Below, piece by piece: positions 1 to 8,607 of a DNA stretch of 64,000 nt. Location of the stretch: the NCBI GenBank assembly GCA_030647905.1, contig JAUSJA010000008.1:124001-188000 (forward strand). The letters run 5' to 3'. The DNA is from Gemmatimonadaceae bacterium (GTDB lineage: Bacteria > Gemmatimonadota > Gemmatimonadetes > Gemmatimonadales > Gemmatimonadaceae). The notes below the pieces were generated by a model. That model saw only the letters and a program-made list of their open reading frames with translations. It had not been told where the DNA came from and made no database searches. The translations under genes were made by a program, and so were the position numbers. Each line of letters begins with the position of its first letter. The stretch's first letter is position 1.

Positions 1-165
1 TGGCGGCGCGGGGATGACCACGACCCCGTTCTGAGCGCGCGCGTTTGCGGCTTCTTTGGCCGCTTGTTCGGCAGCGATCTGCGCATCGCGAACGGTCTCC
101 CGAATCTCCTGTCTCAGCTGGTCCCGCGATATGCCAGGATCCTGAAGCAGCATAGATTTGGACAT
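1..165 (-). CDS. Hypothetical protein, N-terminal part only
   Basis: An open frame reads leftward from an ATG at 165-163 and runs off the window start, giving the first 55 residues. They are rich in Glu, Gln, Arg and Ala (for example QEIRETVRDAQIAAEQ), which suggests a helical or coiled-coil N-terminus, followed by a Val/Pro-rich stretch. I recognise no family. Its ATG shares bases with the ATG of the divergent YdcF-like gene, leaving no room for separate promoters, so one of the two true starts probably lies further inside its gene. Confidence 0.5.
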   Translation of the reverse strand, partial: MSKSMLLQDPGISRDQLRQEIRETVRDAQIAAEQAAKEAANARAQNGVVVIPAPP

Positions 166-1033
166 GGCAACATCCCCGACATTGAGTGAGAAACTGCGGG
201 CAGATCCCGCCGCGTCAATTTACGAGGGGCAACATCCGCGGGCCAGCGTACTTGGGAGGGTGATCGTCCACGCAGCTACCGGCCTCGTGCTCGGCGCCGC
301 GTGCTGGGACATCATCGCGCGTCTCGGCGCTCCGAACATTTTCGGCATCGGCACTTTTTCCGGACTGATACCTTCCGCGATTGCAGGAGCCGCACTTGGA
401 TTGACGCGCTGGCGGCGTGCGCTGCTATGGCTTTCGGCCGGGCTCGTTGCAATCCTCGTCATCGTCGCATACACGGGACTGATCGGACCCTCGCGCCGTC
501 TCATCCGCGCCGATCCGGTTCCGCGCACAGCGGACGCAGTCGTGGTGCTCTCGGCCGGCGTGACCGGTGACGGCTTTGTACCACAGCAGGGCACCGACCG
601 ACTCCGTAAGGCGCTGGAGCTGGTGAGATCGGGGGTTGCCACGAATCTGGTGGTGACGCGCGAGGTCACGCGAATCGACGGTAAAGTCGTGACTTCTTCG
701 GCCGATCAGGGCCGGCTGATCGCGATGGCTGGAGTGACCGAAGTGTACTCTGCGGGACTGGCCAGGAGCACACGCGACGAGGCGCTCGGTGTAGCGGCGC
801 TCGCGCGTGCGCGCGGCTGGCGCCGCATGGTGGTCGTGACGTCGCCATATCATTCGCGCCGGGCCTGCGCCACGTTCGAGAAAGTCGGACTGATCGTGGC
901 TTGCGTGCCCGCCGACTCGCGCGACATTGCCATTCGCACGTTGTCGTCGCCGGAGGACCGCGTGGATGCGTTCGCGATGTGGATCTACGAACTGGCCGGA
1001 ACGCTGCGATACCGGCTGTCGGGCTGGATGTGA
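164..1033 (+). CDS. YdcF/SanA/ElyC-like DUF218 membrane protein
   Basis: The 289-residue product has three predicted membrane helices near residues 29-48, 58-78 and 85-106, followed by a soluble DUF218 domain from about residue 120. Visible family features are the strand ADAVVVLSAG, the segment STRDEALGVAALA and the conserved VTSPYHSRRA near the C-terminus. DUF218 proteins are linked to envelope and peptidoglycan or carrier-lipid homeostasis, but the reaction is unsettled. The ATG at 164 was chosen; a TTG at 158 would add two residues. Neither start has a clear Shine-Dalgarno, and both overlap the divergent start at 165. Confidence 0.8.
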   Translation: MATSPTLSEKLRADPAASIYEGQHPRASVLGRVIVHAATGLVLGAACWDIIARLGAPNIFGIGTFSGLIPSAIAGAALGLTRWRRALLWLSAGLVAILVIVAYTGLIGPSRRLIRADPVPRTADAVVVLSAGVTGDGFVPQQGTDRLRKALELVRSGVATNLVVTREVTRIDGKVVTSSADQGRLIAMAGVTEVYSAGLARSTRDEALGVAALARARGWRRMVVVTSPYHSRRACATFEKVGLIVACVPADSRDIAIRTLSSPEDRVDAFAMWIYELAGTLRYRLSGWM

Positions 1034-1091
1034 CCGGGCCGAAACCGCGCCGATCGGACGGACGTAGTGTGAATCTCGACGGGAGCTCCCG

Positions 1092-1691
1092 ATGAATTCA
1101 GTTACGACACTCGCACAATCGCTAGGTGTCGCGTTCGCCGCCGGAATCAATCTTCCGGCAACGGTCGCCGTGCTCGGTATCGCCGATCGCGCGGGATGGA
1201 TCGATCCGCTGCCCGGCGCGCTCCATGCTGTGAGCAGCGTCTGGGTAATCGGTATCGCGTCGGTACTCTACATGATGGAGTTCGTGGTCACTCTGGTGCC
1301 GGGAGTGACGAGCATCTGGGAGACCGTGCAGAGCCTGATTCGGCCACCCGCCGCCGCGCTGCTGGCCGTCGCAACGACGTACAACCTGAGTCCGCCTCTC
1401 GTGGTCGCGGCCGGACTTCTTGGTGGCGGACTGGCGCTCACCACGCACGGCACGAAGCTCGGGCTGCGATACGCGGTGGACACATCTCCGGAGCCGGTCA
1501 CCAACGGCCTCGCGAACGTAGCCGAGCTCGCGACGATATCGTCTATCGCGCTGTTCGTCTGGAGCCATCCCTTCGTGACGCTCTCAGTCGCGATCCTCGT
1601 CCTCATTCTGCTCATCCTCGTCGTACGCAGGATCATGAAGACGCTGCGCTCCCTGTTCCGCGGCGACTGGAAGCGGGGAATCCCGGCATAG
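1092..1691 (+). CDS. DUF4126 family membrane protein
   Basis: The 199-residue protein is almost entirely hydrophobic, with about five membrane segments and a short basic C-terminal tail (RRIMKTLRSLFRGDWKRG). The opening AAGINLPATVAVLGIADR, the central block around VPGVTSIWETVQSLIRPP and the motif LTTHGTKLGLRYAVDTSPEP match DUF4126 as I know the family. Function is unknown; the last motif suggests conserved polar residues inside or next to the membrane. It starts 58 nt after the YdcF-like gene and may be co-transcribed with it. Confidence 0.8.
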   Translation: MNSVTTLAQSLGVAFAAGINLPATVAVLGIADRAGWIDPLPGALHAVSSVWVIGIASVLYMMEFVVTLVPGVTSIWETVQSLIRPPAAALLAVATTYNLSPPLVVAAGLLGGGLALTTHGTKLGLRYAVDTSPEPVTNGLANVAELATISSIALFVWSHPFVTLSVAILVLILLILVVRRIMKTLRSLFRGDWKRGIPA

Positions 1692-1748
1692 TGCGCCGCG
1701 TCCTTCGAGGGCGCACATTTATGGCTCGCTGAGGGCGGGCCTGCCCTC
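1691..1748 (+). terminator. Two adjacent hairpins between genes
   Basis: The gap after the DUF4126 gene holds a 7-bp stem (1691-1697 with 1710-1716) followed by a weak T-rich stretch, and a 6-bp stem (1731-1736 with 1743-1748). Neither has a proper T-tract, so a rho-independent terminator is possible but not convincing. Confidence 0.3.
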
Positions 1749-1774
1749 GTGAATACTATGAGGGCATTCCTGAC

Positions 1775-2656
1775 GTGTTGACGCTCGCACTGCTCGTTGC
1801 GGCCGGTACCGGCCTCATGCACGACTCCGCCTCCCTGCGCGACTCCATTCAATCGCGTGTCGCGGCGTCTCTGGGCGCCACGGTGGCGGTGTCCTATCTC
1901 GACCTGGAGACCGGCGAATCGCTCGCGGTCAACGCGGACGCCGTGTTCCACGCCGCCAGCACGATGAAGATCCCCGTCATGATCGAGGTGCTGCGCCGCT
2001 CCCAGGAAGGCGCCTTTTCGCTCGATCAGGGAATACTGCTCGTCAATCAGTTCGCGTCGCTCGCGGACGGATCCCCATTCTCGCTCATCGCGTCCGAGGA
2101 CGGCGACACTGCACTCTACCGGAAGGTCGGCGGGCGCGTCACTGTCCGTGAGCTGATGCGGCGAATGATCACGCTCTCGAGCAACCTCGCGACCAATCAG
2201 CTCATCGCGCTGGTCGGTGCGGATCGCGTCACCGCGGCCGCAAGACAGCTGGGAGCGATGCACATACAGGTATTGCGCGGCGTCGAGGACCAGAAAGCGT
2301 TCGACAAGGGGATGAACAACACGACAACCTCGGCCGATCTCGCGGTGCTCCTCAGCGCCATCGAGCGAGGACAGGCGCTGTCTCCGGCGAGCTCTGCCGA
2401 GATGCGCGAGATCCTGCTCGCGCAGGAGTTCAACTCCAAGATTCCGGCAGGGCTTCCTCCGGGTACGCGAGTCGCGCACAAGACAGGAGAGATTACCGCC
2501 GTCTCGCATGATGCCGCAATCATCTATCCACCCGGACGCAAGCCGTACGTACTCGTCGTTCTTACACGTGGATTGAGGGAAAGCGCCGCTTCGGGCTCTC
2601 TCATCGCGGACATTTCCAGGATTGTCTGGGCGCACGCGACAGGGATGCGGCGATGA
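1775..2656 (+). CDS. Class A beta-lactamase-like serine hydrolase, exported
   Basis: This 293-residue protein of the PF13354 beta-lactamase/D-Ala carboxypeptidase fold begins at a GTG, with a short hydrophobic leader (residues 2-14) consistent with export. The nucleophile motif S62-T-M-K65 (ASTMKIPV), an SSN motif at 135-137 replacing the usual SDN, and the KTG triad at 236-238 (HKTGEI) are all in order. A Glu lies at residue 171, at the spacing expected for the deacylation Glu166, but the usual E-x-x-L-N context is absent. It is most likely a penicillin-recognising hydrolase; true lactamase activity cannot be read from the sequence. It overlaps the next gene by 4 nt (ATGA). Confidence 0.82.
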   Translation: MLTLALLVAAGTGLMHDSASLRDSIQSRVAASLGATVAVSYLDLETGESLAVNADAVFHAASTMKIPVMIEVLRRSQEGAFSLDQGILLVNQFASLADGSPFSLIASEDGDTALYRKVGGRVTVRELMRRMITLSSNLATNQLIALVGADRVTAAARQLGAMHIQVLRGVEDQKAFDKGMNNTTTSADLAVLLSAIERGQALSPASSAEMREILLAQEFNSKIPAGLPPGTRVAHKTGEITAVSHDAAIIYPPGRKPYVLVVLTRGLRESAASGSLIADISRIVWAHATGMRR

Positions 2657-3540
2657 AGATCGCTTTCCTCGGACTCGGGGCGATGGGCGCGCCGATGGCG
2701 CGTCATCTGGCCGGTGAGCCATTCGAGCTCACTGTGTGGAACAGGACTGCCGAAAAGGCGACGGCGTTCGCCACCGCCCATCGCGCTGTGGCAGCGGCGA
2801 CGCCCGCGGATGCTGTCACCGGTGCGGACGTCGTCATCACATGCCTTCCGTCGTCGCGCGAAGTGGAGCAACTGGTCGAAGGCGAATCGGGCATCGCATC
2901 CGGTCTGAAAGACGGAGCGATCTTCATTGACTGCACTTCCGGCGATCCAACCACATCGCGCGCGATCGCTGCGCGGCTCGCCGAACGCGGAATCAGATTC
3001 GTGGATGCCCCGGTCAGTGGTGGTGTGAAAGGCGCCGAGGCGGGCACGCTGACGGTAATGTGCGGAGGGACCGAAGCAGCAGTGGACAGCGCCCGTCCTG
3101 TCCTCGAAGCTTTTGGAAAGAAGATCGTGCGCTGCGGCGACGTTGGCGCCGGTGATGCCGTCAAGGCGATGAACCAGGCGCTTCTGGCGATTCACATCTG
3201 GTCGGCGGGTGAGGCGCTGGCCGCGCTCGCCAAGGTGGGGGTCAACACGCATCTGGCGCTCGACGTGATCAACGGATCGAGCGGGAGATCCAACAGCTCC
3301 GAGAATCTCTTTCCCGAGCGCGTGATGGGTCGAGCGTTTCCACGGACCTTCAAGCTCGCGCTGCTCGACAAGGACGTGTCCATCGCGGCGCGAATCGCCG
3401 AGGAGAACGGACTGCCGGCTCCGTTCATCGAGCTCGCCGCGCGATTGTTTGCCGAGGCCCACGGGATTCTCGGCGAAGAGGCCGACCACGTCGAAGCCGT
3501 GCGCGTGATCGAGGAGAGGGCGGGCGTGCTGATCTCGTAG
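2653..3540 (+). CDS. NAD(P)-dependent 3-hydroxyisobutyrate dehydrogenase-family oxidoreductase
   Basis: A 295-residue beta-hydroxyacid dehydrogenase. The N-terminal Rossmann motif is IAFLGLGAMGAPMARHL, followed by the substrate loop FVDAPVSGGVKGAEAGTLTV and the catalytic Lys region AVKAMNQALL. The family reduces or oxidises short beta-hydroxyacids (3-hydroxyisobutyrate, tartronate semialdehyde, succinic semialdehyde in some members), and the substrate cannot be fixed from sequence. The start overlaps the hydrolase stop, so the two are probably translated together although no shared pathway is obvious. Confidence 0.88.
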   Translation: MKIAFLGLGAMGAPMARHLAGEPFELTVWNRTAEKATAFATAHRAVAAATPADAVTGADVVITCLPSSREVEQLVEGESGIASGLKDGAIFIDCTSGDPTTSRAIAARLAERGIRFVDAPVSGGVKGAEAGTLTVMCGGTEAAVDSARPVLEAFGKKIVRCGDVGAGDAVKAMNQALLAIHIWSAGEALAALAKVGVNTHLALDVINGSSGRSNSSENLFPERVMGRAFPRTFKLALLDKDVSIAARIAEENGLPAPFIELAARLFAEAHGILGEEADHVEAVRVIEERAGVLIS

Positions 3541-3590
3541 CGCGCCCCGCGCTTCAATTACACGCGGGCCGTCTCCATATTTGTCAATCG

Positions 3591-4157
3591 ATGCCTTCCC
3601 GTACAACAGAACCGAAGACTGTGCTCACCGCTCCCGCCGTCGAGCGGACGCTGAGGCGAATGGCCGATCAGATTGTCGAGCTGAACGACGGCACCGACAG
3701 ACTCGTGATCGTCGGCATTCAGCGACGCGGCGTGCAGCTTTCCCGCCGCATCAGCGCGCTCATCGAGGAGAGCGAGGGCGAGAGGGTCCTCCAGGGCTCG
3801 CTCGACATCACGCTGTATCGGGACGATCTCCAGACCGTGGGTCCGCGTCCTGTCGTCGGCCCCACCGACATCCCCTGGGAAATCGACGGCCGGAACGTCG
3901 TGATCGTGGACGATGTGCTTTACACCGGCCGGACGGTCCGCGCGGCGCTGGATGAGCTGGCAGACTTCGGGCGACCGGCACACATCGTTCTCGCGGTTCT
4001 GATAGATCGCGGCGGACGTGAGCTTCCCATCCAGCCGGACATAGTTGGAAAGAAACTCTCCGTGGAGCCGCGTGACCGCGTGGATGTACTGGTGGAGGAT
4101 CTGGATGGCAGGACCGCGGTAGTGGTCGTGCCCGCATTGGAGGATGAGACTCCGTGA
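3591..4157 (+). CDS. pyrR: PyrR pyrimidine regulator / uracil phosphoribosyltransferase
   Basis: The 188-residue protein has the type I phosphoribosyltransferase PRPP motif [13 protein letters not shown] at residues 103-115 and the PyrR-typical segments ILVGIQ-like [13 protein letters not shown] and [10 protein letters not shown]. PyrR proteins sense uridine nucleotides and, in Gram-positive relatives, bind pyr mRNA to cause attenuation; they also make UMP from uracil and PRPP. It heads pyrR-pyrB-pyrC. The 50-nt gap upstream contains no recognisable PyrR-binding hairpin, so its regulatory mode here is open. The GTG of pyrB overlaps its stop. Confidence 0.93.
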   Translation: MPSRTTEPKTVLTAPAVERTLRRMADQIVELNDGTDRLVIVGIQRRGVQLSRRISALIEESEGERVLQGSLDITLYRDDLQTVGPRPVVGPTDIPWEIDGRNVVIVDDVLYTGRTVRAALDELADFGRPAHIVLAVLIDRGGRELPIQPDIVGKKLSVEPRDRVDVLVEDLDGRTAVVVVPALEDETP

Positions 4158-5113
4158 CCAGCGCGCTCGGCAAGGACCTGCTTGGACTCGAGTTTCTGTC
4201 GAGCGAGCAGATCCGTCTGATCCTGGACACTGCCGAGCCATTCAAGGAGATCAGCGAGCGGTCAATCAAGAAGGTGCCCGCGCTGCGGGGCTCGACCATC
4301 GTCAATCTCTTCTTCGAGAATTCGACACGGACGCGCATCTCCTTCGAGTTCGCTGAAAAGCGACTATCAGCCGACACGGTCAACGTCTCTGCCTTGGGGT
4401 CGAGCGTGCAGAAGGGGGAGACGCTCGTGGACACCGCGAGAAATCTCGAGGCGATGCGCATTGACATGGTTGTCATCCGCCACGGTGCATCCGGCGCCGC
4501 ACAGTTCCTCGCCGATCGGATCGAGTCGAACGTGATCAACGCCGGCGACGGACTGCACGAGCATCCGACCCAGGGCCTGCTCGACCTGCTGACGCTTCGC
4601 GACCGCTTCGGCGAGCTCGCGGGAAAGAAAGTGTGCATCTGCGGTGACGTTCTGCACTCCCGCGTGGCGCGCTCCAACATCTGGGGCCTCAAGAAAATGG
4701 GCGCCGAAGTCGCTGTGTGCGGGCCGAGATCGCTTCTGCCGCACGGCATCGAGGAATTCGGCGTCACCGTGTTCGAGCGCATCGAAGACGCCATTCAGTG
4801 GGCTGACGCCCTCAACGTTCTCCGGCTCCAGCTCGAGCGCATGACGGCGGGGTACATTCCGTCCAGCCGCGAGTACAATCGCGTTTTCGGAGTCACACGC
4901 GAGCGCCTCGAGCGCGCGCCGCACGACATTCTCATCCTTCATCCCGGACCGATGAACCGAGGTGTGGAAATAGACTCCGACGTCGCCGACGGACCGCACA
5001 GCGTCATCCTGCATCAGGTCACCAACGGCGTCGCCATCCGCATGGCCGTGCTGTACCTGCTTGCCGGTGGACGGCCCGAGCTCGCCGAAGCGGCCAAGGG
5101 AGGAGCCCGCTGA
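4154..5113 (+). CDS. pyrB: Aspartate carbamoyltransferase catalytic subunit
   Basis: PyrB condenses carbamoyl phosphate with aspartate, the committed step of UMP synthesis. The 319-residue product has the carbamoyl-phosphate motif FFENSTRTR at residues 53-61, the HPTQ motif, and [11 protein letters not shown] and HPGPMNRG in the aspartate-binding half. It starts at a GTG overlapping the pyrR stop by 4 nt and ends in TGATG shared with pyrC, so the three genes are tightly coupled. No pyrI regulatory subunit is present beside it. Confidence 0.96.
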   Translation: MTSALGKDLLGLEFLSSEQIRLILDTAEPFKEISERSIKKVPALRGSTIVNLFFENSTRTRISFEFAEKRLSADTVNVSALGSSVQKGETLVDTARNLEAMRIDMVVIRHGASGAAQFLADRIESNVINAGDGLHEHPTQGLLDLLTLRDRFGELAGKKVCICGDVLHSRVARSNIWGLKKMGAEVAVCGPRSLLPHGIEEFGVTVFERIEDAIQWADALNVLRLQLERMTAGYIPSSREYNRVFGVTRERLERAPHDILILHPGPMNRGVEIDSDVADGPHSVILHQVTNGVAIRMAVLYLLAGGRPELAEAAKGGAR

Positions 5114-6447
5114 TGAGCTCTCAACGGCCCATTCTGCTCCGCGGCGGAAGAGTGCTGGATCCCTCGCGCAACATTGACGATGTCGGCGACGTGCTCGTTT
5201 CCGACGGCCGGATCGAGAGCGCGTCGGGGCGCATCGGCTCGCACGATGACGCCGAGATCATAGACTGCGATGGCTGCATCGTGTCGCCGGGATTCATTGA
5301 CGTTCACTGCCATCTGCGCGAGCCGGGCAGGGAGGATGTCGAGACGATCGCGACCGGCGCGCGCGCAGCCGCGGCTGGCGGGTTCACGGCGGTCTGCGCG
5401 ATGCCGAACACCGATCCGGTGACGGATAATCAGGCGGCGGTCGGATTCATCATTCGCCAGGCGCAACGCGCGGATGCGTCGCGCGTGCATGTGATCGGCG
5501 CCATCTCGGTCGGCCAGATGGGCGAGCGACTGGCCGAGTTCGGGGAAATGGTGGCGGCGGGCGCAGTCGCCGTGAGTGACGACGGAAAGCCGGTGGTGAG
5601 CGCGCAGCTCATGCGTACGGCGCTCGAGTACGCACGAAGCTTCTCGATTCCCGTGATCGATCACTGCGAGGAGCCGACGCTCGCGCTCGGCGGATCCATG
5701 AACGAGGGAATCGTCAGCGCGCGGCTCGGCCTCAAGGGCATTCCTTCGGAGGCCGAGGAGATCATGGTGATCCGCGACATTCTGCTTGCGCGCCGGTCGG
5801 GTGGCCACGTGCATCTCGCGCACATGAGCACGCACGGCTCGGTCGAGCTCATCCGATGGGGCAAGGACCGCGGCATCAACGTGACCGCCGAGGTGTGCCC
5901 GCACCACGTGTCGCTCACCGAGGAGCGCATTCTCTCGTACGACACGAACGCGAAGATGAATCCGCCGCTTCGCACGGCGAAGGATGTCGAAGCGCTGAGA
6001 AACGCCGTGAAGGACGGGACGATCGACATGATCGCGACCGATCACGCTCCTCATCACTATGACGAAAAGGAGCGGGAATTCGCCGACGCGCCCAACGGCA
6101 TCGTGGGCCTGGAGACCGCGTTGGCGGTAGCGGTGACGAATCTCGTGAAGAGGGGACATATTGACTTCCGCACGCTTGTAGAGAAGATGTCGTGCGCGCC
6201 GGCCCGGCTTTTCGGACTGCCGGGCGGGACTTTCGCGCACGGCTCGCCGGCTGACGTCACGGTCTTCGACCCGCAACTGAGCTGGCGAGTGGATCCGTCG
6301 GAATTCCTGACGAAGGGACGCAACACGCCGTATGCGGGTATGACACTCGAGGGACGCGCGATCTGCACGATCGTCGGGGGAAAGGTTGTGCACAGGCTGG
6401 CCAGCGATGGCGCGAACGCACGGCAGAGCCGTGCTTCATCGGGGTGA
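5113..6447 (+). CDS. pyrC: Dihydroorotase, class I
   Basis: A 444-residue amidohydrolase that cyclises carbamoyl-aspartate to dihydroorotate. Visible motifs are the metal ligands H65-C-H67 in FIDVHCHLREPG, the AMPNTDPVTD segment, the VIDHCEEP and HLAHMSTHGSVEL metal-ligand regions, and the catalytic ATDHAPHH around residue 310. Length and motifs fit the long class I enzyme that usually associates with PyrB. Its start overlaps the pyrB stop (TGATG). Confidence 0.95.
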   Translation: MSSQRPILLRGGRVLDPSRNIDDVGDVLVSDGRIESASGRIGSHDDAEIIDCDGCIVSPGFIDVHCHLREPGREDVETIATGARAAAAGGFTAVCAMPNTDPVTDNQAAVGFIIRQAQRADASRVHVIGAISVGQMGERLAEFGEMVAAGAVAVSDDGKPVVSAQLMRTALEYARSFSIPVIDHCEEPTLALGGSMNEGIVSARLGLKGIPSEAEEIMVIRDILLARRSGGHVHLAHMSTHGSVELIRWGKDRGINVTAEVCPHHVSLTEERILSYDTNAKMNPPLRTAKDVEALRNAVKDGTIDMIATDHAPHHYDEKEREFADAPNGIVGLETALAVAVTNLVKRGHIDFRTLVEKMSCAPARLFGLPGGTFAHGSPADVTVFDPQLSWRVDPSEFLTKGRNTPYAGMTLEGRAICTIVGGKVVHRLASDGANARQSRASSG

Positions 6448-7322
6448 CGGAGAGAATGAGCAAAGCCAAGACGAATGCACTGGACGCGCTTCGAGCGCTC
6501 ATCGCCGAGAGGCAGCAGTACGAGCAGTGGATTTCCGCGCTCGAAGGCAAAAGGGGTGGCACACCTGAGCACGTTTTCGAGCGGGTTCAGGCGGATTACC
6601 GCAGTCGGCTGGATCGCGTGGTGGCGGACATTCGCGGCCATGCGGAGGAGCTTCAGCTCAGCATATCGGCTCTCTCGTCCCGGCTGGTCGAAGTGGCGCG
6701 TGACGAGGATAGCCGCCGCGAGGGACTTCAGGAGGCGGAACTGCGTGCAGCGGTGGGAGAATACGAGCCCGGTCAGTGGGAGCAGTTGAGAACCGAGGCC
6801 GCGCAGGCGCTGGAGAAGATTGCGGCTGATCGCGCGTCGCTCGACGGCCAGCTGGGTGAGCTGCGCTCGATTCAGAAATTGAGCGAGGTTGGAAGCGTAG
6901 GTACTCCGGTGAGCTCGAGTGTTGACTCCGCGGCGCCGGTACCGGAAGCCGAGCCAACGCCGCCAGCGCCGCCGAGTGACGCGCGGCCGGCTCCCGGGCC
7001 GGTAGCGGCGGCAGTGCCTGCGCCAGCGTCCCCTCCTCCCGCTGTACCAGCTTCGAATGGGCTCGCGGCGCCAGCCAGAGCGCCCCAGGATCAGGGCCGC
7101 CTGCCACTCGATCCGGTCGCGGCAGCGGCGTCGGCAGCGGCCGGCACCACCGCAAGGCCGCGGTCGTCGAAAACTCCGCCCGGTGGCGTTTCAGCCGTCC
7201 GGAAGACGGAAGCCGTGAAGCCGGATCAGTCGAAGACTCTCAAGTGCCCCGAGTGCGGAACACCGAATTATCCGACGGAGTGGTATTGCGAGCGGTGCGG
7301 GGGCGAGTTGGCGACGATGTAG
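6444..7322 (+). CDS. Coiled-coil protein with C-terminal zinc ribbon
   Basis: A 292-residue protein of unknown function with three regions. Residues 1-145 are charged and helical, probably coiled coil (ERQQYEQWISALEG, LDRVVADIRGHAEELQLSI). Residues 150-255 are a low-complexity Ala/Pro linker. The C-terminus carries a four-Cys zinc ribbon (LKCPECGTPNYPTEWYCERC) at about residues 266-286. The GTG start overlaps the pyrC stop; an in-frame ATG lies 12 nt later. The layout suggests a scaffold that binds a partner through the ribbon. No link to pyrimidine synthesis is visible beyond operon position. Confidence 0.72.
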   Translation: MTERMSKAKTNALDALRALIAERQQYEQWISALEGKRGGTPEHVFERVQADYRSRLDRVVADIRGHAEELQLSISALSSRLVEVARDEDSRREGLQEAELRAAVGEYEPGQWEQLRTEAAQALEKIAADRASLDGQLGELRSIQKLSEVGSVGTPVSSSVDSAAPVPEAEPTPPAPPSDARPAPGPVAAAVPAPASPPPAVPASNGLAAPARAPQDQGRLPLDPVAAAASAAAGTTARPRSSKTPPGGVSAVRKTEAVKPDQSKTLKCPECGTPNYPTEWYCERCGGELATM

Positions 7323-7360
7323 TCGCAGGGCCAGGAGAAGGTCCCCGGAATCTCTTTAAG

Positions 7361-7390
7361 AGAAAAAACGGGCGCCATTTGAGCGCCCGT
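7361..7390 (-). terminator. Rho-independent terminator of rpsT
   Basis: An 8-bp perfect stem (7368-7375 with 7383-7390) and 7-nt loop are followed, in the minus-strand direction, by a run of T (plus-strand A-run 7363-7368). It lies 24 nt past the rpsT stop and may also slow readthrough from the plus-strand pyr operon. Confidence 0.88.
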
Positions 7391-7413
7391 TCGATGTTCG
7401 TGACCCAGCTGCC

Positions 7414-7659
7414 TTACTTCGTGGCGGCGGCCTTCTTCGCCATCCGGCTCTTGTGCCGGGCAGCGGTGTTCTTGTGAATCAGCCCCTTGCGGGCGGCGCG
7501 ATCGAGGAGCGTGACGGCGACCGCCGTGTCCTCGCCGGGAGCGGCCGCGACGTGCGCCTTCTTGAGCGCTGTGCGAAGTGCGGAGCGCTGGGCACGATTG
7601 CGCGCCATGGCGGCTCTGGACTTACGCATGTTCTTCTTCGCGGACGCGATATTCGGCAC
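7414..7659 (-). CDS. rpsT: 30S ribosomal protein S20
   Basis: The 81-residue basic protein begins [20 protein letters not shown] and continues with the S20 signatures LRTALKKAH and [23 protein letters not shown], ending in a Lys/Ala tail. S20 binds 16S rRNA early in small-subunit assembly. The start is a GTG at 7659, preceded by GGAG about 8 nt upstream. It is a monocistronic unit with its own promoter and terminator. S20 genes often use non-ATG starts and autoregulate translation, but that is not shown here. Confidence 0.95.
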   Translation of the reverse strand: MPNIASAKKNMRKSRAAMARNRAQRSALRTALKKAHVAAAPGEDTAVAVTLLDRAARKGLIHKNTAARHKSRMAKKAAATK

Positions 7660-7721
7660 TATTCGGTCTCCAGTCTTTGAGAGCCGCGCGTTCCCTTTTT
7701 TCGCGGCGAGTCTAGCCGCTA

Positions 7722-7751
7722 ATGATACCCGGTTTCGAGGGCGGAAGTCAA
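7722..7751 (-). promoter_or_regulatory. Sigma70-type promoter for rpsT
   Basis: Read on the minus strand, TTGACT (7751-7746) is separated by 18 bp from TATCAT (7727-7722), each one mismatch from consensus. A start near 7714 would give a leader of about 55 nt before the GTG of rpsT. Confidence 0.7.
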
Positions 7752-7923
7752 CGGGACACCCGTAGAATTCCACCTTCCCTCGGAGAGGGGAAGTGCAAAG
7801 CCTGGCCGGGCGACTCGCACCCGCTACGCACTTGGATAAGCTGACCGCACTCGTCTCATGCTGCCGCGGACTATCCCCATCCGGTAAGTTTCCTCCGCCG
7901 TCTTCACTCCTCTCACGAGACAA

Positions 7924-8607
7924 TTGAGCCCGCTCCAGAATTTCATCCTGATCGCGCCCGTGCTGCTGTTCTCCATGGTCGCCCACGAGTACGCGCACGG
8001 GTATGCAGCCCTCAGGAATGGCGACGCCACCGCCTACCAGCTCGGCCGCCTGACCTGGAATCCGGCGAAGCACATCGATCCGTTCATGACGATCCTTCTG
8101 CCGCTGCTGCTGTTCTTCGCCAACGCTCCGATCTTCGGCGGTGCCAAGCCGGTACCGGTCAATCCCCGGAACTACCGGAACTTCAAGAAGGGCGACATCA
8201 TCGTTTCGCTCGCCGGAGTCGCGACGAATATCGTCATCGCCTTCCTCTGCGTGCCGCTGATCATGCTCGTGCACGCCGTCGGATCGCGAGTGGATGTTCT
8301 CACGGCCCCCGCGTCGATCTTCCAGTTGATGCTGCTGGTCGGGATACAGCTGAACGTTGTCCTCGCCGCCTTCAACCTCATTCCGCTGCCCCCCCTCGAC
8401 GGCTCGCACGTCATGAAGTATCTGCTTCCCCCGGCGTGGAGCCTCAGTTACCAGCGCTTCGGGCGGTACGGCCTCATTCTGCTTTTTATTCTGATCTCGT
8501 TCGGCCGTCCCGTTCTCATGCTGTGGTTCACTCCGGCATTCGGACTGATCACGGCCCTTCAGCGCATCGTCGTTCCATTCGTCATTCCGAGCCCATGGAC
8601 AATGTGA
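7924..8607 (+). CDS. Site-2-protease-like M50 membrane metalloprotease
   Basis: A 227-residue intramembrane zinc protease of the short, PDZ-less S2P group. The zinc motif H21-E-Y-A-H25 sits in the first helix and the third metal ligand D159 in [11 protein letters not shown]. The intermediate [15 protein letters not shown] loop is typical. About five hydrophobic helices are visible. The TTG at 7924 is the only reasonable start for the helix containing HEYAH. Substrate is unknown. It is followed at once by scpA, a pairing seen in many genomes. Confidence 0.9.
   Translation: MSPLQNFILIAPVLLFSMVAHEYAHGYAALRNGDATAYQLGRLTWNPAKHIDPFMTILLPLLLFFANAPIFGGAKPVPVNPRNYRNFKKGDIIVSLAGVATNIVIAFLCVPLIMLVHAVGSRVDVLTAPASIFQLMLLVGIQLNVVLAAFNLIPLPPLDGSHVMKYLLPPAWSLSYQRFGRYGLILLFILISFGRPVLMLWFTPAFGLITALQRIVVPFVIPSPWTM

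Noticed and set aside
1268-2722. Long minus-strand open frame of 484 codons
   Set aside because: It lies antisense to DUF4126 and the serine hydrolase, has no recognisable domain and an Arg/His-rich composition typical of shadow frames in GC-rich DNA.
3541-3590. Possible PyrR-binding attenuator before pyrR
   Set aside because: The 50-nt gap has only a short GC-rich symmetry, no terminator/antiterminator pair and no PyrR-type loop.
5014-6393. 459-codon minus-strand frame opposite pyrC
   Set aside because: Shadow of pyrC with Arg/His-rich, domain-free translation; pyrC is unambiguous on the other strand.
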